A DNA stretch of 64,000 nt from Duganella sp. CF402 (GTDB lineage Bacteria > Pseudomonadota > Gammaproteobacteria > Burkholderiales > Burkholderiaceae_D), in assembly GCF_900109645.1 (NCBI RefSeq), contig NZ_FOBG01000001.1, forward strand, positions 1,364,001-1,428,000. Reading direction: 5' to 3'. The translations under genes and the position numbers were made by a program. Shown here one piece after another: positions 26,166-34,596 of the stretch. How positions within the stretch are numbered: position 1 is the stretch's first letter; each line of letters opens with the position of its first letter. The notes under the pieces were generated by a model. The model was not told where the DNA came from, made no database searches, and saw nothing but the letters and a program-made list of their open reading frames with translations.

Positions 26166-28853
26166 ATGGAAATCATGGACCTGCACTATCTAAGCCCGCT
26201 GTTTGCGCCCAAGTCGATCGTCGTGTTTGCCGGCCCACCGGATGAACCGGAGCGGCAGAATGTGTACGGCCGCAGCATCTGCGCCCAGTTGCGCGACGGC
26301 GGCTACGAAGGCGCCCTGACCTTCCTCGATGTCAGCATGACCGGCACCCTGGCAGACCTGGTGCACTCGCGCGCCGACCTGGCCCTGATCGCCCTGCCCA
26401 ACGACGAACTGGCGTTCGCGCTGGAAGTGGCCGGCCGCATCCAGTGCAAATCGGCGCTCATCATTTCGTCGGGCGTGCTGCCGGAGCTAGCGGCGGAGCT
26501 GCACGCCATCGCCCGCAAACACGATATGCACCTGCTTGGGCCGAACAGCCTGGGTTATCAGCGGCCGCGCCTTAAACTCAATGCGGGCGTGGCCGGCAAG
26601 CTGGCGCAGGCCGGCAGCCTGGCGCTGATCTCGCAGTCCGGCGCCCTCACCTCGGCCATCCTGGACTGGGCTGGCTCCAATGCGGTCGGCCTTTCAGCGG
26701 TGATTTCGCTGGGACCGAACACCTCGGTCGACCTGGCGCAGGCGTTGGACTTCCTGGCCACCGATCCGGCCACCGAAAGTATCGTCATCTACATGGAAGG
26801 CATCACCGACGCGCGCCGTTTCCTGTCTGCGTTGCGCAGCACGGCCAATACCAAGCCGGTGGTCATCATCAAGTCTGGCAATGGCGCCGCGGCCTCGCGT
26901 GCGGCGGCCACCCACTCGGGTACTTTGATCGGCAGCGACGAAGTGTTCGACGCGGCACTGCGGCGAACCGGCGCGGTGCGCGTCAACACCTTCGTGCAGC
27001 TGTTCTCGGCCGCCAAATGCCTGGCCTCGCGCTACCGGCCGGTCGGGCCACGGCTGGCGATCATCAGCAATGGCGGCGGTCCCGGTGTGCTGGCGGCCGA
27101 CTGGCTGGCCAAACTGGGGCTGCAACTGGGCGTGCCCGGCGCCGAAGCCGCGCAAACGCTGGCGCCGGAACTGCCGCCGCACGCCACGCTCACCGATTTG
27201 CTCGACCTCTCAGAGGAAGCCGGCGCCGAACACTACGCCGCAGCCATTCGCTCGTGCGCGCAGAATCCGAACATCGACGGACTGCTGGTGATCTACTCGC
27301 CCAAGCTGGATGGCGATCCGCTGGCGGTGGCACGCGGCGTGGTCGACGCGGGGCGAGGCCTGAGCAAGCCGCTGCTGGCCTGCTGGATGGGCGACGAGCG
27401 CGTGACACCGGGCCGCCAGTTGATCGCGCAATCCGGACTGGCCAACTTTCGCACACCGGAAGCGGCGGTCGATGGCTTCAGCAACATCGCCGTGTTCTAC
27501 CAGAACCAGCAACTGCTGCAACAGACACCGCCGCCACTGTCGCAATTGGCCAAACCAGACCTCGACGGCGCGCGCCGGCTGGTGGAAAGCGTGCTGGCGG
27601 AACGCCGCAGCGTGCTGACCGAGATGGAATCCAAGGCCCTGCTGGCGGCCTTCCACATCCCGATCACGCCGACCATGCCGGCCCGCAGCGCAGCCGAAGC
27701 GCAACTGATCGCCGCGCAATTGGGCTACCCAGTGGCGCTGAAAATCGATTCGCCCGACATCAGCCACAAATCGGCGGTGCAAGGCGTGGTGCTGAACCTG
27801 GCAGACGCCGCCGCACTGGGCGTAGCCTACAACGACATGCTGGCCAATGTGCGGCGCCTGCAGCCCGAGGCACGCATCAACGGCGTCACAGTGCAGCGCA
27901 TGGCGGGCAAGCGCGATGGACGTGAACTGTACATCGGCGTCGCCAGCGATCCGCTATTCGGGCCGGTGATCGGCTTCGGCGCGGGCGGCATCATGATCGA
28001 CCTGCTCAACGACCGCGCGGTCGAGCTGCCGCCGCTGAACCAGTTCCTGGCGCAGCGGCTGGTGACACGCGCCCGCGTAGCCGACACGCTGGGCGAATGG
28101 CGCGGCGCGCCGGCGGTGGACATGCAAGCCATCGAGCATATCCTGCTGCGGGTGTCGGAAATGGTGTGTGAACTGCCGCAGCTGCGCGAGCTCGATATCA
28201 ATCCGCTGATCGTCGACCAGCACGGCGTGCTGGCGGTGGATGCGCGTGTCATGGTCGGCGCCGCGCCGCCGCTGGCGCAGCGTTACGACCAGCTGGCCAT
28301 CATGCCGTATCCGTCCAACTACGCCAGCGAATGGCCGATGCGCGGCGGCGGCCAGTACGCCCTGCGGCCGGTACAGCCGACCGATGCGGAAATGCTGCAA
28401 TCGCTGGTGCGCGGCCTGTCCGAGCAGTCGCGCTACAACCGCTTCGCCTCCTCGCTGAGGGAACTGTCGGCGCAGATGCTAGCTCGCTACACCCTGATCG
28501 ACTACGACCGCGAAATGGCGCTGGTGGCGGTGCTGACCACCCGCACCGTGGAAGACGACGGCAGTTTCAATGAAACCGAAAGCATCATCGGCGTCTCGCG
28601 CTACATTGCGAACCCGGACCGCAGCAGCTGCGAATTCTCGCTGCTGGTGGACGACAAGTTCAGCGGCCAGGGCCTGGGCACGCGCCTGATGGCCGAGATC
28701 ATGGACGTCGCGCGCGATCGCGGCATGAGTGAAATCGTCGGACTGGTGCTGCGCAAAAACCGCCCCATGCTCAAGCTCATGACCAGCCTGGACTTCGAGA
28801 TCCGCCCTTACGACGACGATCCCGAATTCCAGCTGTGCAGCAAAGCCCTCTAA
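26166..28853 (+). CDS. ADP-forming acyl-CoA ligase fused to GNAT acetyltransferase (Pat/YfiQ-like)
   Basis: 895 residues. Domains in order: CoA-binding (about 1-130), succinyl-CoA-ligase-like (about 140-440, with AATHSGTLIGSDEVFDAALR), ATP-grasp (about 475-695, with LKIDSPDISHKSAVQGV) and a C-terminal GNAT N-acetyltransferase (about 725-890, with DDKFSGQGLGTRLMAEI). This matches the protein lysine acetyltransferase Pat/YfiQ layout, which modifies acetyl-CoA synthetases and other enzymes. The segment AATHSG retains the His expected for phosphohistidine in active ligases, so catalysis of acyl-CoA formation is also possible. Start at 26166 or 26175; no strong ribosome site. Confidence 0.85.
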   Translation: MEIMDLHYLSPLFAPKSIVVFAGPPDEPERQNVYGRSICAQLRDGGYEGALTFLDVSMTGTLADLVHSRADLALIALPNDELAFALEVAGRIQCKSALIISSGVLPELAAELHAIARKHDMHLLGPNSLGYQRPRLKLNAGVAGKLAQAGSLALISQSGALTSAILDWAGSNAVGLSAVISLGPNTSVDLAQALDFLATDPATESIVIYMEGITDARRFLSALRSTANTKPVVIIKSGNGAAASRAAATHSGTLIGSDEVFDAALRRTGAVRVNTFVQLFSAAKCLASRYRPVGPRLAIISNGGGPGVLAADWLAKLGLQLGVPGAEAAQTLAPELPPHATLTDLLDLSEEAGAEHYAAAIRSCAQNPNIDGLLVIYSPKLDGDPLAVARGVVDAGRGLSKPLLACWMGDERVTPGRQLIAQSGLANFRTPEAAVDGFSNIAVFYQNQQLLQQTPPPLSQLAKPDLDGARRLVESVLAERRSVLTEMESKALLAAFHIPITPTMPARSAAEAQLIAAQLGYPVALKIDSPDISHKSAVQGVVLNLADAAALGVAYNDMLANVRRLQPEARINGVTVQRMAGKRDGRELYIGVASDPLFGPVIGFGAGGIMIDLLNDRAVELPPLNQFLAQRLVTRARVADTLGEWRGAPAVDMQAIEHILLRVSEMVCELPQLRELDINPLIVDQHGVLAVDARVMVGAAPPLAQRYDQLAIMPYPSNYASEWPMRGGGQYALRPVQPTDAEMLQSLVRGLSEQSRYNRFASSLRELSAQMLARYTLIDYDREMALVAVLTTRTVEDDGSFNETESIIGVSRYIANPDRSSCEFSLLVDDKFSGQGLGTRLMAEIMDVARDRGMSEIVGLVLRKNRPMLKLMTSLDFEIRPYDDDPEFQLCSKAL

Positions 28854-28854
28854 A

Positions 28855-30366
28855 TCAAGGCGACGGCTGCAGGCGCCAGCGCTGGCAGTCGCCGCCCAGC
28901 CATTGCCACTGCTGGACGTTGGCGCCGGCGGTGGTCGAGCAGGCGTCGACATCCAGCACCAGTCCACTGTTTTTGGAGACCCAGCGGAAGTAGCCGTCGC
29001 CCACCGGCTCCGGACGCCATGCCTGGCAGGCCGCGTTGTTCGGCGTCCATTGCTGCACATTGCCGCCGTTGGCGGTCGAGCAGGCGTTGACGTCCAATGC
29101 GAGGCCGCTGTTCATCGCGGTCAGCACGTAGTCGCCGTTACCCTTGTTTTGCACGTTCCAGCGCTGGCAGTTGGCGCCGTTCGGCGTCCACTGTTCCACG
29201 TTGGCGCCGGCCGTGTTTGAGCAGCCCGCGACGTCCAGCGCCTGGCCGCTATGCTTGGCCAGCAGTACGTAGATGCCGCTGGCGACCGGATTGTCCATCG
29301 GCCCGGCGGCAAACTTGATCGAGCAGCCGACGTTGACCAGCTCATACAGCTGCGTGCCGTCGGTGGACGGCAGCAGCTGCGTGGTGTAGCCGTTGCACAC
29401 GTCGCTGCCGCCGGTGGTGGCGGCGCTCAGCGGCGTGGCGCCTTCGGTCCACACGCCGCTGCCGTTATTGGTGTTCCACATATAGGTCTGGCCATTGCCG
29501 GCGGCAATGCTGTTGTCGGCGTTGCGGCGCAGGACCATCGCCGTCACCAGCAAGCGGCCGTTGGCGCTGCCGTCGTTATACCAGCGTACCGTCGGCGTCT
29601 GCGTGAAGTGGTTGCCGGAGCTGGACTCGATGCGCGTGCCCATGTTGGAGGCAGTGCCCCAGCTGACGCCATTGGCCGAGGTGCGAATGAACGCTTCGCA
29701 GTTGGATGCGCCGCACACTTCATAAGTCATCACATAGCTGCCGTTCGGCAGGCGTACCACCAGCGGCATGCCGGGACGCTGCACATTGCCGTCGCTGACG
29801 CCGACGTCGATGGTGTCGCCGCTCCATGTCACGCCGCCGTCGGTCGAGATGCGGTGCGCGATCAGCTGGTTGTAGCCGCTGCCCTTGTATTCCTCGCTCG
29901 AGTAGTACATCACCAGCCGCCCGCTGCTGTCGATGGCGAATTCCGCTTCCCAGACGCCGGTGCTGCCGGTGACTGGCGTCGACAGCAGGCTCCATGTATG
30001 GCCTTTATCGAGGCTGCGATAGATCTTGATGGCGCGCGCGCTGCCGTTGGTGGTGGATGTGGTCCACAACAGCGCGCTTTTCGGCGTGCCGCCCACCGCC
30101 TGAGGCATTTCATACAGGCCGCTGCAGCAGTGCCCCGGCTCGCTGAGGTTAATTATGCCGATCTGCGCCCAGCTGGCGCCGTTGTTGGTGCTTTCCCAAA
30201 CGGTGCTTTGGGTATTGCCGTAGTCGAAGCTGGCGATCAGGCGGTTTTCGGTCGAGAGCCGCAGCAGGCGCGGATAAAACGAGGTCTGGCTGCCCAGCGT
30301 GACGGCGGCGCCGGCGTCGAGCCAGCAGAATATCGCCAGCAAGGCGGCGTAAAAACGGGTCTTCAT
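28855..30366 (-). CDS. Secreted Asp-box (sialidase-fold) glycosidase with ricin-type lectin domain
   Basis: 503 residues from the ATG at 30366; an ATG two codons earlier is only 2 bases from the AAAGGAG site, which instead spaces well to 30366. Signal peptide about 1-21. Residues about 25-365 form a beta-propeller with Asp-box repeats (STNNGASW, SLDKGHTW, STDGGVTW). Residues about 370-500 are a ricin B lectin domain with three repeats ending in QxW (CQRWNVQ, CQAWRPE, CQRWRLQ). A GHCC motif is shared with the protein at 34597. The fold fits families GH33 or GH93; true sialidase activity is doubtful because no sialate genes are nearby. Confidence 0.82.
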   Translation of the reverse strand: MKTRFYAALLAIFCWLDAGAAVTLGSQTSFYPRLLRLSTENRLIASFDYGNTQSTVWESTNNGASWAQIGIINLSEPGHCCSGLYEMPQAVGGTPKSALLWTTSTTNGSARAIKIYRSLDKGHTWSLLSTPVTGSTGVWEAEFAIDSSGRLVMYYSSEEYKGSGYNQLIAHRISTDGGVTWSGDTIDVGVSDGNVQRPGMPLVVRLPNGSYVMTYEVCGASNCEAFIRTSANGVSWGTASNMGTRIESSSGNHFTQTPTVRWYNDGSANGRLLVTAMVLRRNADNSIAAGNGQTYMWNTNNGSGVWTEGATPLSAATTGGSDVCNGYTTQLLPSTDGTQLYELVNVGCSIKFAAGPMDNPVASGIYVLLAKHSGQALDVAGCSNTAGANVEQWTPNGANCQRWNVQNKGNGDYVLTAMNSGLALDVNACSTANGGNVQQWTPNNAACQAWRPEPVGDGYFRWVSKNSGLVLDVDACSTTAGANVQQWQWLGGDCQRWRLQPSP

Positions 30367-30392
30367 GTGCATGTCTCCTTTTTCTTTGGACG

Positions 30393-30420
30393 AAAAAAAA
30401 GCAGGGGGCGAGCCCCCTGC
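30393..30420 (-). terminator. Intrinsic terminator after the TonB receptor gene
   Basis: An 8-bp GC-rich stem (GCAGGGGG / CCCCCTGC) with a CGAG tetraloop at 30401-30420. On the minus strand it is followed by eight T (30400-30393). It lies 36 bases past the receptor stop and separates it from the Asp-box gene. Confidence 0.9.
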
Positions 30421-30456
30421 GAAGGTACAACACTGGAGCGGTTGAAACGACAGGGT

Positions 30457-33192
30457 TTACAACTTGAAGCGCAGGCCCAGCGAATACACTGCCGGGTCAT
30501 AGCGGATGTCGCGTGCGAATTGCTGGTAGCCGCTGTAGCTTTCGTAAGCCGAATGCGTCAGGTTCCAGGCATTGAATTGCAGCGACAACTGTTTGTTGAT
30601 TTCATAGCCGACCGACAGGTCAAGCTGGTTGCGCGGACGGACCACGTTGGTCGCCGGCAGCTGGACGCCGCCGTTGTTCAGCGATTCCACATAGCTGTCG
30701 CGGCGCGTGTAGGCCAGGCGGCCACTGATGCCGAACTTCTCGTAGATCAGCGCCAGGTTGGCGTTCTTCTTGGCCACGTTGGTCAGCGGTGTGACCGTGA
30801 AGGTGCCGCCGGTCAGGCTGGTCGCGGTCTCGGTGGTGCCGCTGATCCAGGTGTAGTTGGCCTGCACGCCCAGCCCGGACAACACGCCCGGCAGGAAGTC
30901 GAGGAACTTCTGGGCCGACAGCTCGTAGCCATGCAGCTTGCCCTTGCCCGCGTTCTGCGGACGGGTCACGGTGTAATCCAGGCCGTTGATGCTTTCCACC
31001 TGCGAGAACGGCTGCAGATAGCCATCGATGCGGCGGTCGAAGTACGCCGCCGAAGCGTAGCCGTTGTTGTCGAAGTAGCGTTCCAGCGTGATGTCGAACG
31101 ATTTCGATTCCACCGGCTTCAGGTTCGGATTACCCGCGCTGCCGTAGCCTGGACGATTGATCGACGGCGGCGTCAGCGACAGCGCAGGATTCAGCGAGGC
31201 GAAGTCCGGACGGGTAACGGTCTTGCCCCAGCCGATGTGCGACATCAGGTCGCTGGTCCAATCCACCTTGGCGCTGGCGCTAGGCAGGACGTCGTTGTGG
31301 GAGGTGTTGATGTCGATATTACTGATGGTGTCGCCGATGCGGTTATTGCCGCTCAAGTCGCGCTGCACACGGCTCACACGGACACCCGCCAGGCCGGACA
31401 CGCTGACCGTGCCGACATCAAAGCCGTAATTGGCCATGCCATAAACGGTGGTGGTTTTCTCGGTCTGCTTGAACAGGCGATTCGGATCATCCGCCAGGCG
31501 GCCGGCCGCGAGGCCGTAGTATTTGCGCACCTGGTCGCGGTTATCGAGCAGGAAGTCGGTCGACGGCGTCGCGAACGCACCGCCCAGCCGCGCCACACCC
31601 GGCACGATATCGTTGAACCCATTACCGAACACGCTAACCGGCACCGGACGCGCGCCGCCCGGCGTATCGGCGCCGCCTTCGGCGCCGTGGTACTCGGCGT
31701 CACGCGAGGAGAAGCGGAAACCGCCCGACAGCTTGCTGATAAAGCCCGTGCCCAGGCGGTAGCTCACGTCGTTGCGCCACTGCACCTGGCGGCCGCTGCT
31801 CTCGTTCCACGACTGGAAGAAGCCGCGCAGAATGTACTGGCTTGGGTCGGCGGCGGCGTTGGGGTGGCCCGGCGTGTAGGCAGTGAAGCCGCCGTGACCC
31901 TGCGCATCCAGCCCGACCACGTGCAAGGACGCATTCGGAATGCTCTGATCGACGATGATGCGGTCGTCGGTGAATTTGGAGTACGTGAACGCCAGGTCGG
32001 TGCTGGCCTGCCACGCGCCATCCTTGTATTTGGCGCCGAAGCTGCCGTAGCCGGTGTCGGTTTTCTGCTGGTGCGCTTGCGTACTGGACGCGGTGTACGG
32101 CGCAGTGCCGTCAGCGGCGGCCAGCACATCGGCCGATGCGATCGGGCAGGCATGGCCACGGCTGGTGTTGCAGTAGTCGCCGTCCGGCGCCAGTACCACG
32201 TTGGTGGCGCTGAAGCCTTCACGCGCCACGGCGAACAGATAGTCTTCCGCACTGCGCGAACGATAGCCCATGTAGATTACCTGGCTGTCCAGTTCCAGCT
32301 TGTCGTTCGGCTTCCATTGCAGCGCGCCGTGCAGCTGCTGGCGTTCGCGTTCGCCGGAGTTATAGACGCCGCCGGGGAACGGCATCACTGCGGCGGTGGT
32401 GGCGCCGCCCTTGGCTTTTTCAGCCGCCAGATTCGGATTGCTTGGGTCATCGCGGTAGGCGGTGCCGTCGGCGCGCACTTGCCACAGGCCCGGACCGCCC
32501 GGCTCCGCAAACCACTGCACCGGATTGACGAAGCGGTCTTTCACGTAGGTGCCATCCAACAGCACACCGACGTCGCCATGCTCGGTCTTCCAGCGATTCG
32601 AAATCAAGCCGCCCAGCGACGGATCGGTAAAGGACTTGGCGCTGGTGCCGCGCGGATGGACGTTGACGCCGTCGACAAAACCGGAAGCGCTCAGGCCTTT
32701 GAAGTCGAACGGCTTGCGCAGGCGTACGTCCATCAGACCGGCGATGCCGCCCTCCTGCTGGTTCGGGGTCGAGGATTTGAACACGTCCAGACCCGCCACG
32801 CCTTCGATGCGCAGGTCCTGGTACGACAGGCGGCGGCCGTCGCCGGTGAAGATCTCATTGCCGTTGATGGTGGTGGCCAGGTCCGGCAAGCCGCGAATCA
32901 ATACGCTATTGACTTCGCTGGCGGTGCGGCCCACTTGCACGCCGGGGATGCGCTGCAGCGCTTCGCCCACCGAACGGTCGGGGAATTTGCCGATGTCTTC
33001 GGCGTTGATGGAATCGACCACCTGGTCGGCGGCGCGCTTGATGTCTTCGGCCTTGCGCACACTTTGGCGGATACCCGAGACCACCACGGTGGTGCCTTCG
33101 TCAGCTGCCTGCTGTTGTTGCGCCCATGCTGGAACACTTGCTAATACGCCCAGCAACGCCGCGGCGATCGGCGTCATCTTGAACTGTTGCAT
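30457..33192 (-). CDS. TonB-dependent receptor, glycan-type (TIGR01782-like)
   Basis: 911 residues. Signal peptide about 1-24 (ends AWA-Q). There is no STN domain. The plug starts VVVSGIRQSVRKAEDIKRAADQVVDSINAEDIGKFPD, the N-terminal pattern of the large carbohydrate-associated receptor group found in Xanthomonas and Caulobacter relatives. The barrel ends in LGLRFKL. GGAGACAGAC before the ATG supports the start. Neighbouring Asp-box proteins, glycosidase and sugar ABC transporter suggest it imports an oligosaccharide across the outer membrane. Confidence 0.9.
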   Translation of the reverse strand: MQQFKMTPIAAALLGVLASVPAWAQQQQAADEGTTVVVSGIRQSVRKAEDIKRAADQVVDSINAEDIGKFPDRSVGEALQRIPGVQVGRTASEVNSVLIRGLPDLATTINGNEIFTGDGRRLSYQDLRIEGVAGLDVFKSSTPNQQEGGIAGLMDVRLRKPFDFKGLSASGFVDGVNVHPRGTSAKSFTDPSLGGLISNRWKTEHGDVGVLLDGTYVKDRFVNPVQWFAEPGGPGLWQVRADGTAYRDDPSNPNLAAEKAKGGATTAAVMPFPGGVYNSGERERQQLHGALQWKPNDKLELDSQVIYMGYRSRSAEDYLFAVAREGFSATNVVLAPDGDYCNTSRGHACPIASADVLAAADGTAPYTASSTQAHQQKTDTGYGSFGAKYKDGAWQASTDLAFTYSKFTDDRIIVDQSIPNASLHVVGLDAQGHGGFTAYTPGHPNAAADPSQYILRGFFQSWNESSGRQVQWRNDVSYRLGTGFISKLSGGFRFSSRDAEYHGAEGGADTPGGARPVPVSVFGNGFNDIVPGVARLGGAFATPSTDFLLDNRDQVRKYYGLAAGRLADDPNRLFKQTEKTTTVYGMANYGFDVGTVSVSGLAGVRVSRVQRDLSGNNRIGDTISNIDINTSHNDVLPSASAKVDWTSDLMSHIGWGKTVTRPDFASLNPALSLTPPSINRPGYGSAGNPNLKPVESKSFDITLERYFDNNGYASAAYFDRRIDGYLQPFSQVESINGLDYTVTRPQNAGKGKLHGYELSAQKFLDFLPGVLSGLGVQANYTWISGTTETATSLTGGTFTVTPLTNVAKKNANLALIYEKFGISGRLAYTRRDSYVESLNNGGVQLPATNVVRPRNQLDLSVGYEINKQLSLQFNAWNLTHSAYESYSGYQQFARDIRYDPAVYSLGLRFKL

Positions 33193-33328
33193 TGTCTGTC
33201 TCCACTATTTATCTCGGATGACTGCTGCCGTGCTGACCCGGTATGCCCTGTCGAGCTACAGATACCGGTTGCCTCCAGCGCTTGCACGGCGCGTCATCGC
33301 TTTATGTATTCGTTATGGGCGGCCACTA

Positions 33329-33346
33329 TCGCAAACTTAGTTGCGA
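33329..33346. promoter_or_regulatory. 18-base palindrome upstream of the glycan TonB receptor
   Basis: TCGCAA-ACTTAG-TTGCGA is a perfect 6-bp-arm inverted repeat 137 bases before the receptor start, in a 277-base intergenic region. The word TTGCGA recurs at 33405-33410 and upstream of the second Asp-box gene at 34533-34538, hinting at a shared regulator, perhaps the ArsR-like protein at 33470. Nothing else is recognised in this intergenic stretch. Confidence 0.4.
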
Positions 33347-33469
33347 CATTTAGCCCTGGTAACGAGGTAATAGTGGCGCGATTTCTATTTTATTTCAAGA
33401 TTATTTGCGACTAATGCAGAAAAATGGCTCAAGCGACACTAAGCAACAACAAAAGTTGTTGGAAAAACG

Positions 33470-34402
33470 TCACGCTGGATCGAATCCGAGACGCATGACG
33501 ATGTCCTGCGGGTAGTTACCGAACTTGCGGCCGAACAGATTCAGGCCGCCCTTGTTGCGCGCATCTTCCTTGACGCCGATGCGCACGCGGATGTGATTGG
33601 CCTGCGCCAGCTTGAGATCCGCAATGGTGGTCGGGCCCAGCGACATGCCGTCGATCATGGAGCCGCGCTCGTTGACGCTCCATTGTTTCAGCACGCCGTA
33701 GGTGGTGCCTTCGATCTGCCACCACGATGGCGTGAGCAGCGCCGGCTTGCCGCCGAAGTCGCCCGGCGAAGTCCAGGTGCCCACTTCCACGTCGTTGATC
33801 CACAACGTGATATCGGACGGCCAGTCCGGATTGTAGTTGGGCGCCTCCGAGCACAGCTCCATCGACAGCGACAGTTCGGTGGTCACCGCGCCGTACGGCA
33901 CATTATTAGGGAAGGCATATTCCACATGGCCCGCGCCGAACCACAGCAGCTGGGCGTTGACGTGCTCCGGTTCGAAGAAGGAGCGTGGATCGTCCAGCAT
34001 GCCGATGATTTTGGTCTCGCTCACCAGGCCGCAGGTGGGGCTGGCTTCGACGCTGCGGTAGCTGCCGATCGGCATGCTGATGGTGACGGTGTTCTGCTCC
34101 GCTTCCACCGCCGCACCGGGCAGGCGGATGCGCACTTCGTCGTAGCGCTTGGAGCACAGCTTCTGGATGCCGCGCGTGCCGGGCTCCGTCTCCACCACCA
34201 CCAGCCCTACCGCTTCCAGCTGGTTGACGTTGAAGCTGACGGTGGAATGCGGCAGGTTCATGGCGACGGCCAGTTCGGACAAGTTGAGCACCTTGTGCGT
34301 CAACAGCGCCAGCATCGCTTGCCGCGTGTCCGACGACAGCGCCTTCACCAGCGGCAGCACCGCATCTCCCTCAACCAGCAACGCCCGATTTCCTGCATCC
34401 AT
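33470..34402 (-). CDS. ArsR-like winged-helix regulator with large C-terminal domain
   Basis: 310 residues, about three times a simple ArsR protein. Residues about 15-95 form a winged helix (LVKALSSDTRQAMLALLTHKVLNLSELAVAMNLPHSTVSFNVNQLE, shown as family pattern). Residues about 100-305 are a beta-rich domain of unknown fold containing WPSDITLWINDVEVGTW and GGLNLFGRKFGNY, possibly a sugar-sensing jelly roll. No metal-binding Cys/His cluster of metal-sensing ArsR proteins is evident. It sits between the TonB receptor and the divergent Asp-box lipoprotein and is the likely regulator of the glycan locus. Confidence 0.75.
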   Translation of the reverse strand: MDAGNRALLVEGDAVLPLVKALSSDTRQAMLALLTHKVLNLSELAVAMNLPHSTVSFNVNQLEAVGLVVVETEPGTRGIQKLCSKRYDEVRIRLPGAAVEAEQNTVTISMPIGSYRSVEASPTCGLVSETKIIGMLDDPRSFFEPEHVNAQLLWFGAGHVEYAFPNNVPYGAVTTELSLSMELCSEAPNYNPDWPSDITLWINDVEVGTWTSPGDFGGKPALLTPSWWQIEGTTYGVLKQWSVNERGSMIDGMSLGPTTIADLKLAQANHIRVRIGVKEDARNKGGLNLFGRKFGNYPQDIVMRLGFDPA

Positions 34403-34515
34403 GTAGCACCTATTCCTATGAATTTAGTTGTTGGTTCACCGTGCCGGGTGAGCCATCCCGCATCATACCTCGTGGCGAAAATGCCAGTGCGCCAAAATTT
34501 ATAACAAATATTGTT

Positions 34516-34527
34516 GTCACTAATGAC
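34516..34527. promoter_or_regulatory. Possible operator in the regulator/Asp-box divergent region
   Basis: GTCA-CTAA-TGAC is a short inverted repeat in the AT-rich 194-base region between the ArsR-like gene and the Asp-box lipoprotein gene. Arms are only 4 bp, so this is suggestive at most. Confidence 0.25.
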
Positions 34528-34596
34528 GAATGTTGCGATAATTAATCCAACAAAAATTATTGTGACTATCAAAGTCCAACCACCAAGGAGACCAGT

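Noticed and set aside
29251..33144. Long plus-strand open frame of about 1300 codons
   Set aside because: It is antisense to the Asp-box and TonB receptor genes and has a low-complexity Arg/His/Ala composition without a ribosome site or domain.
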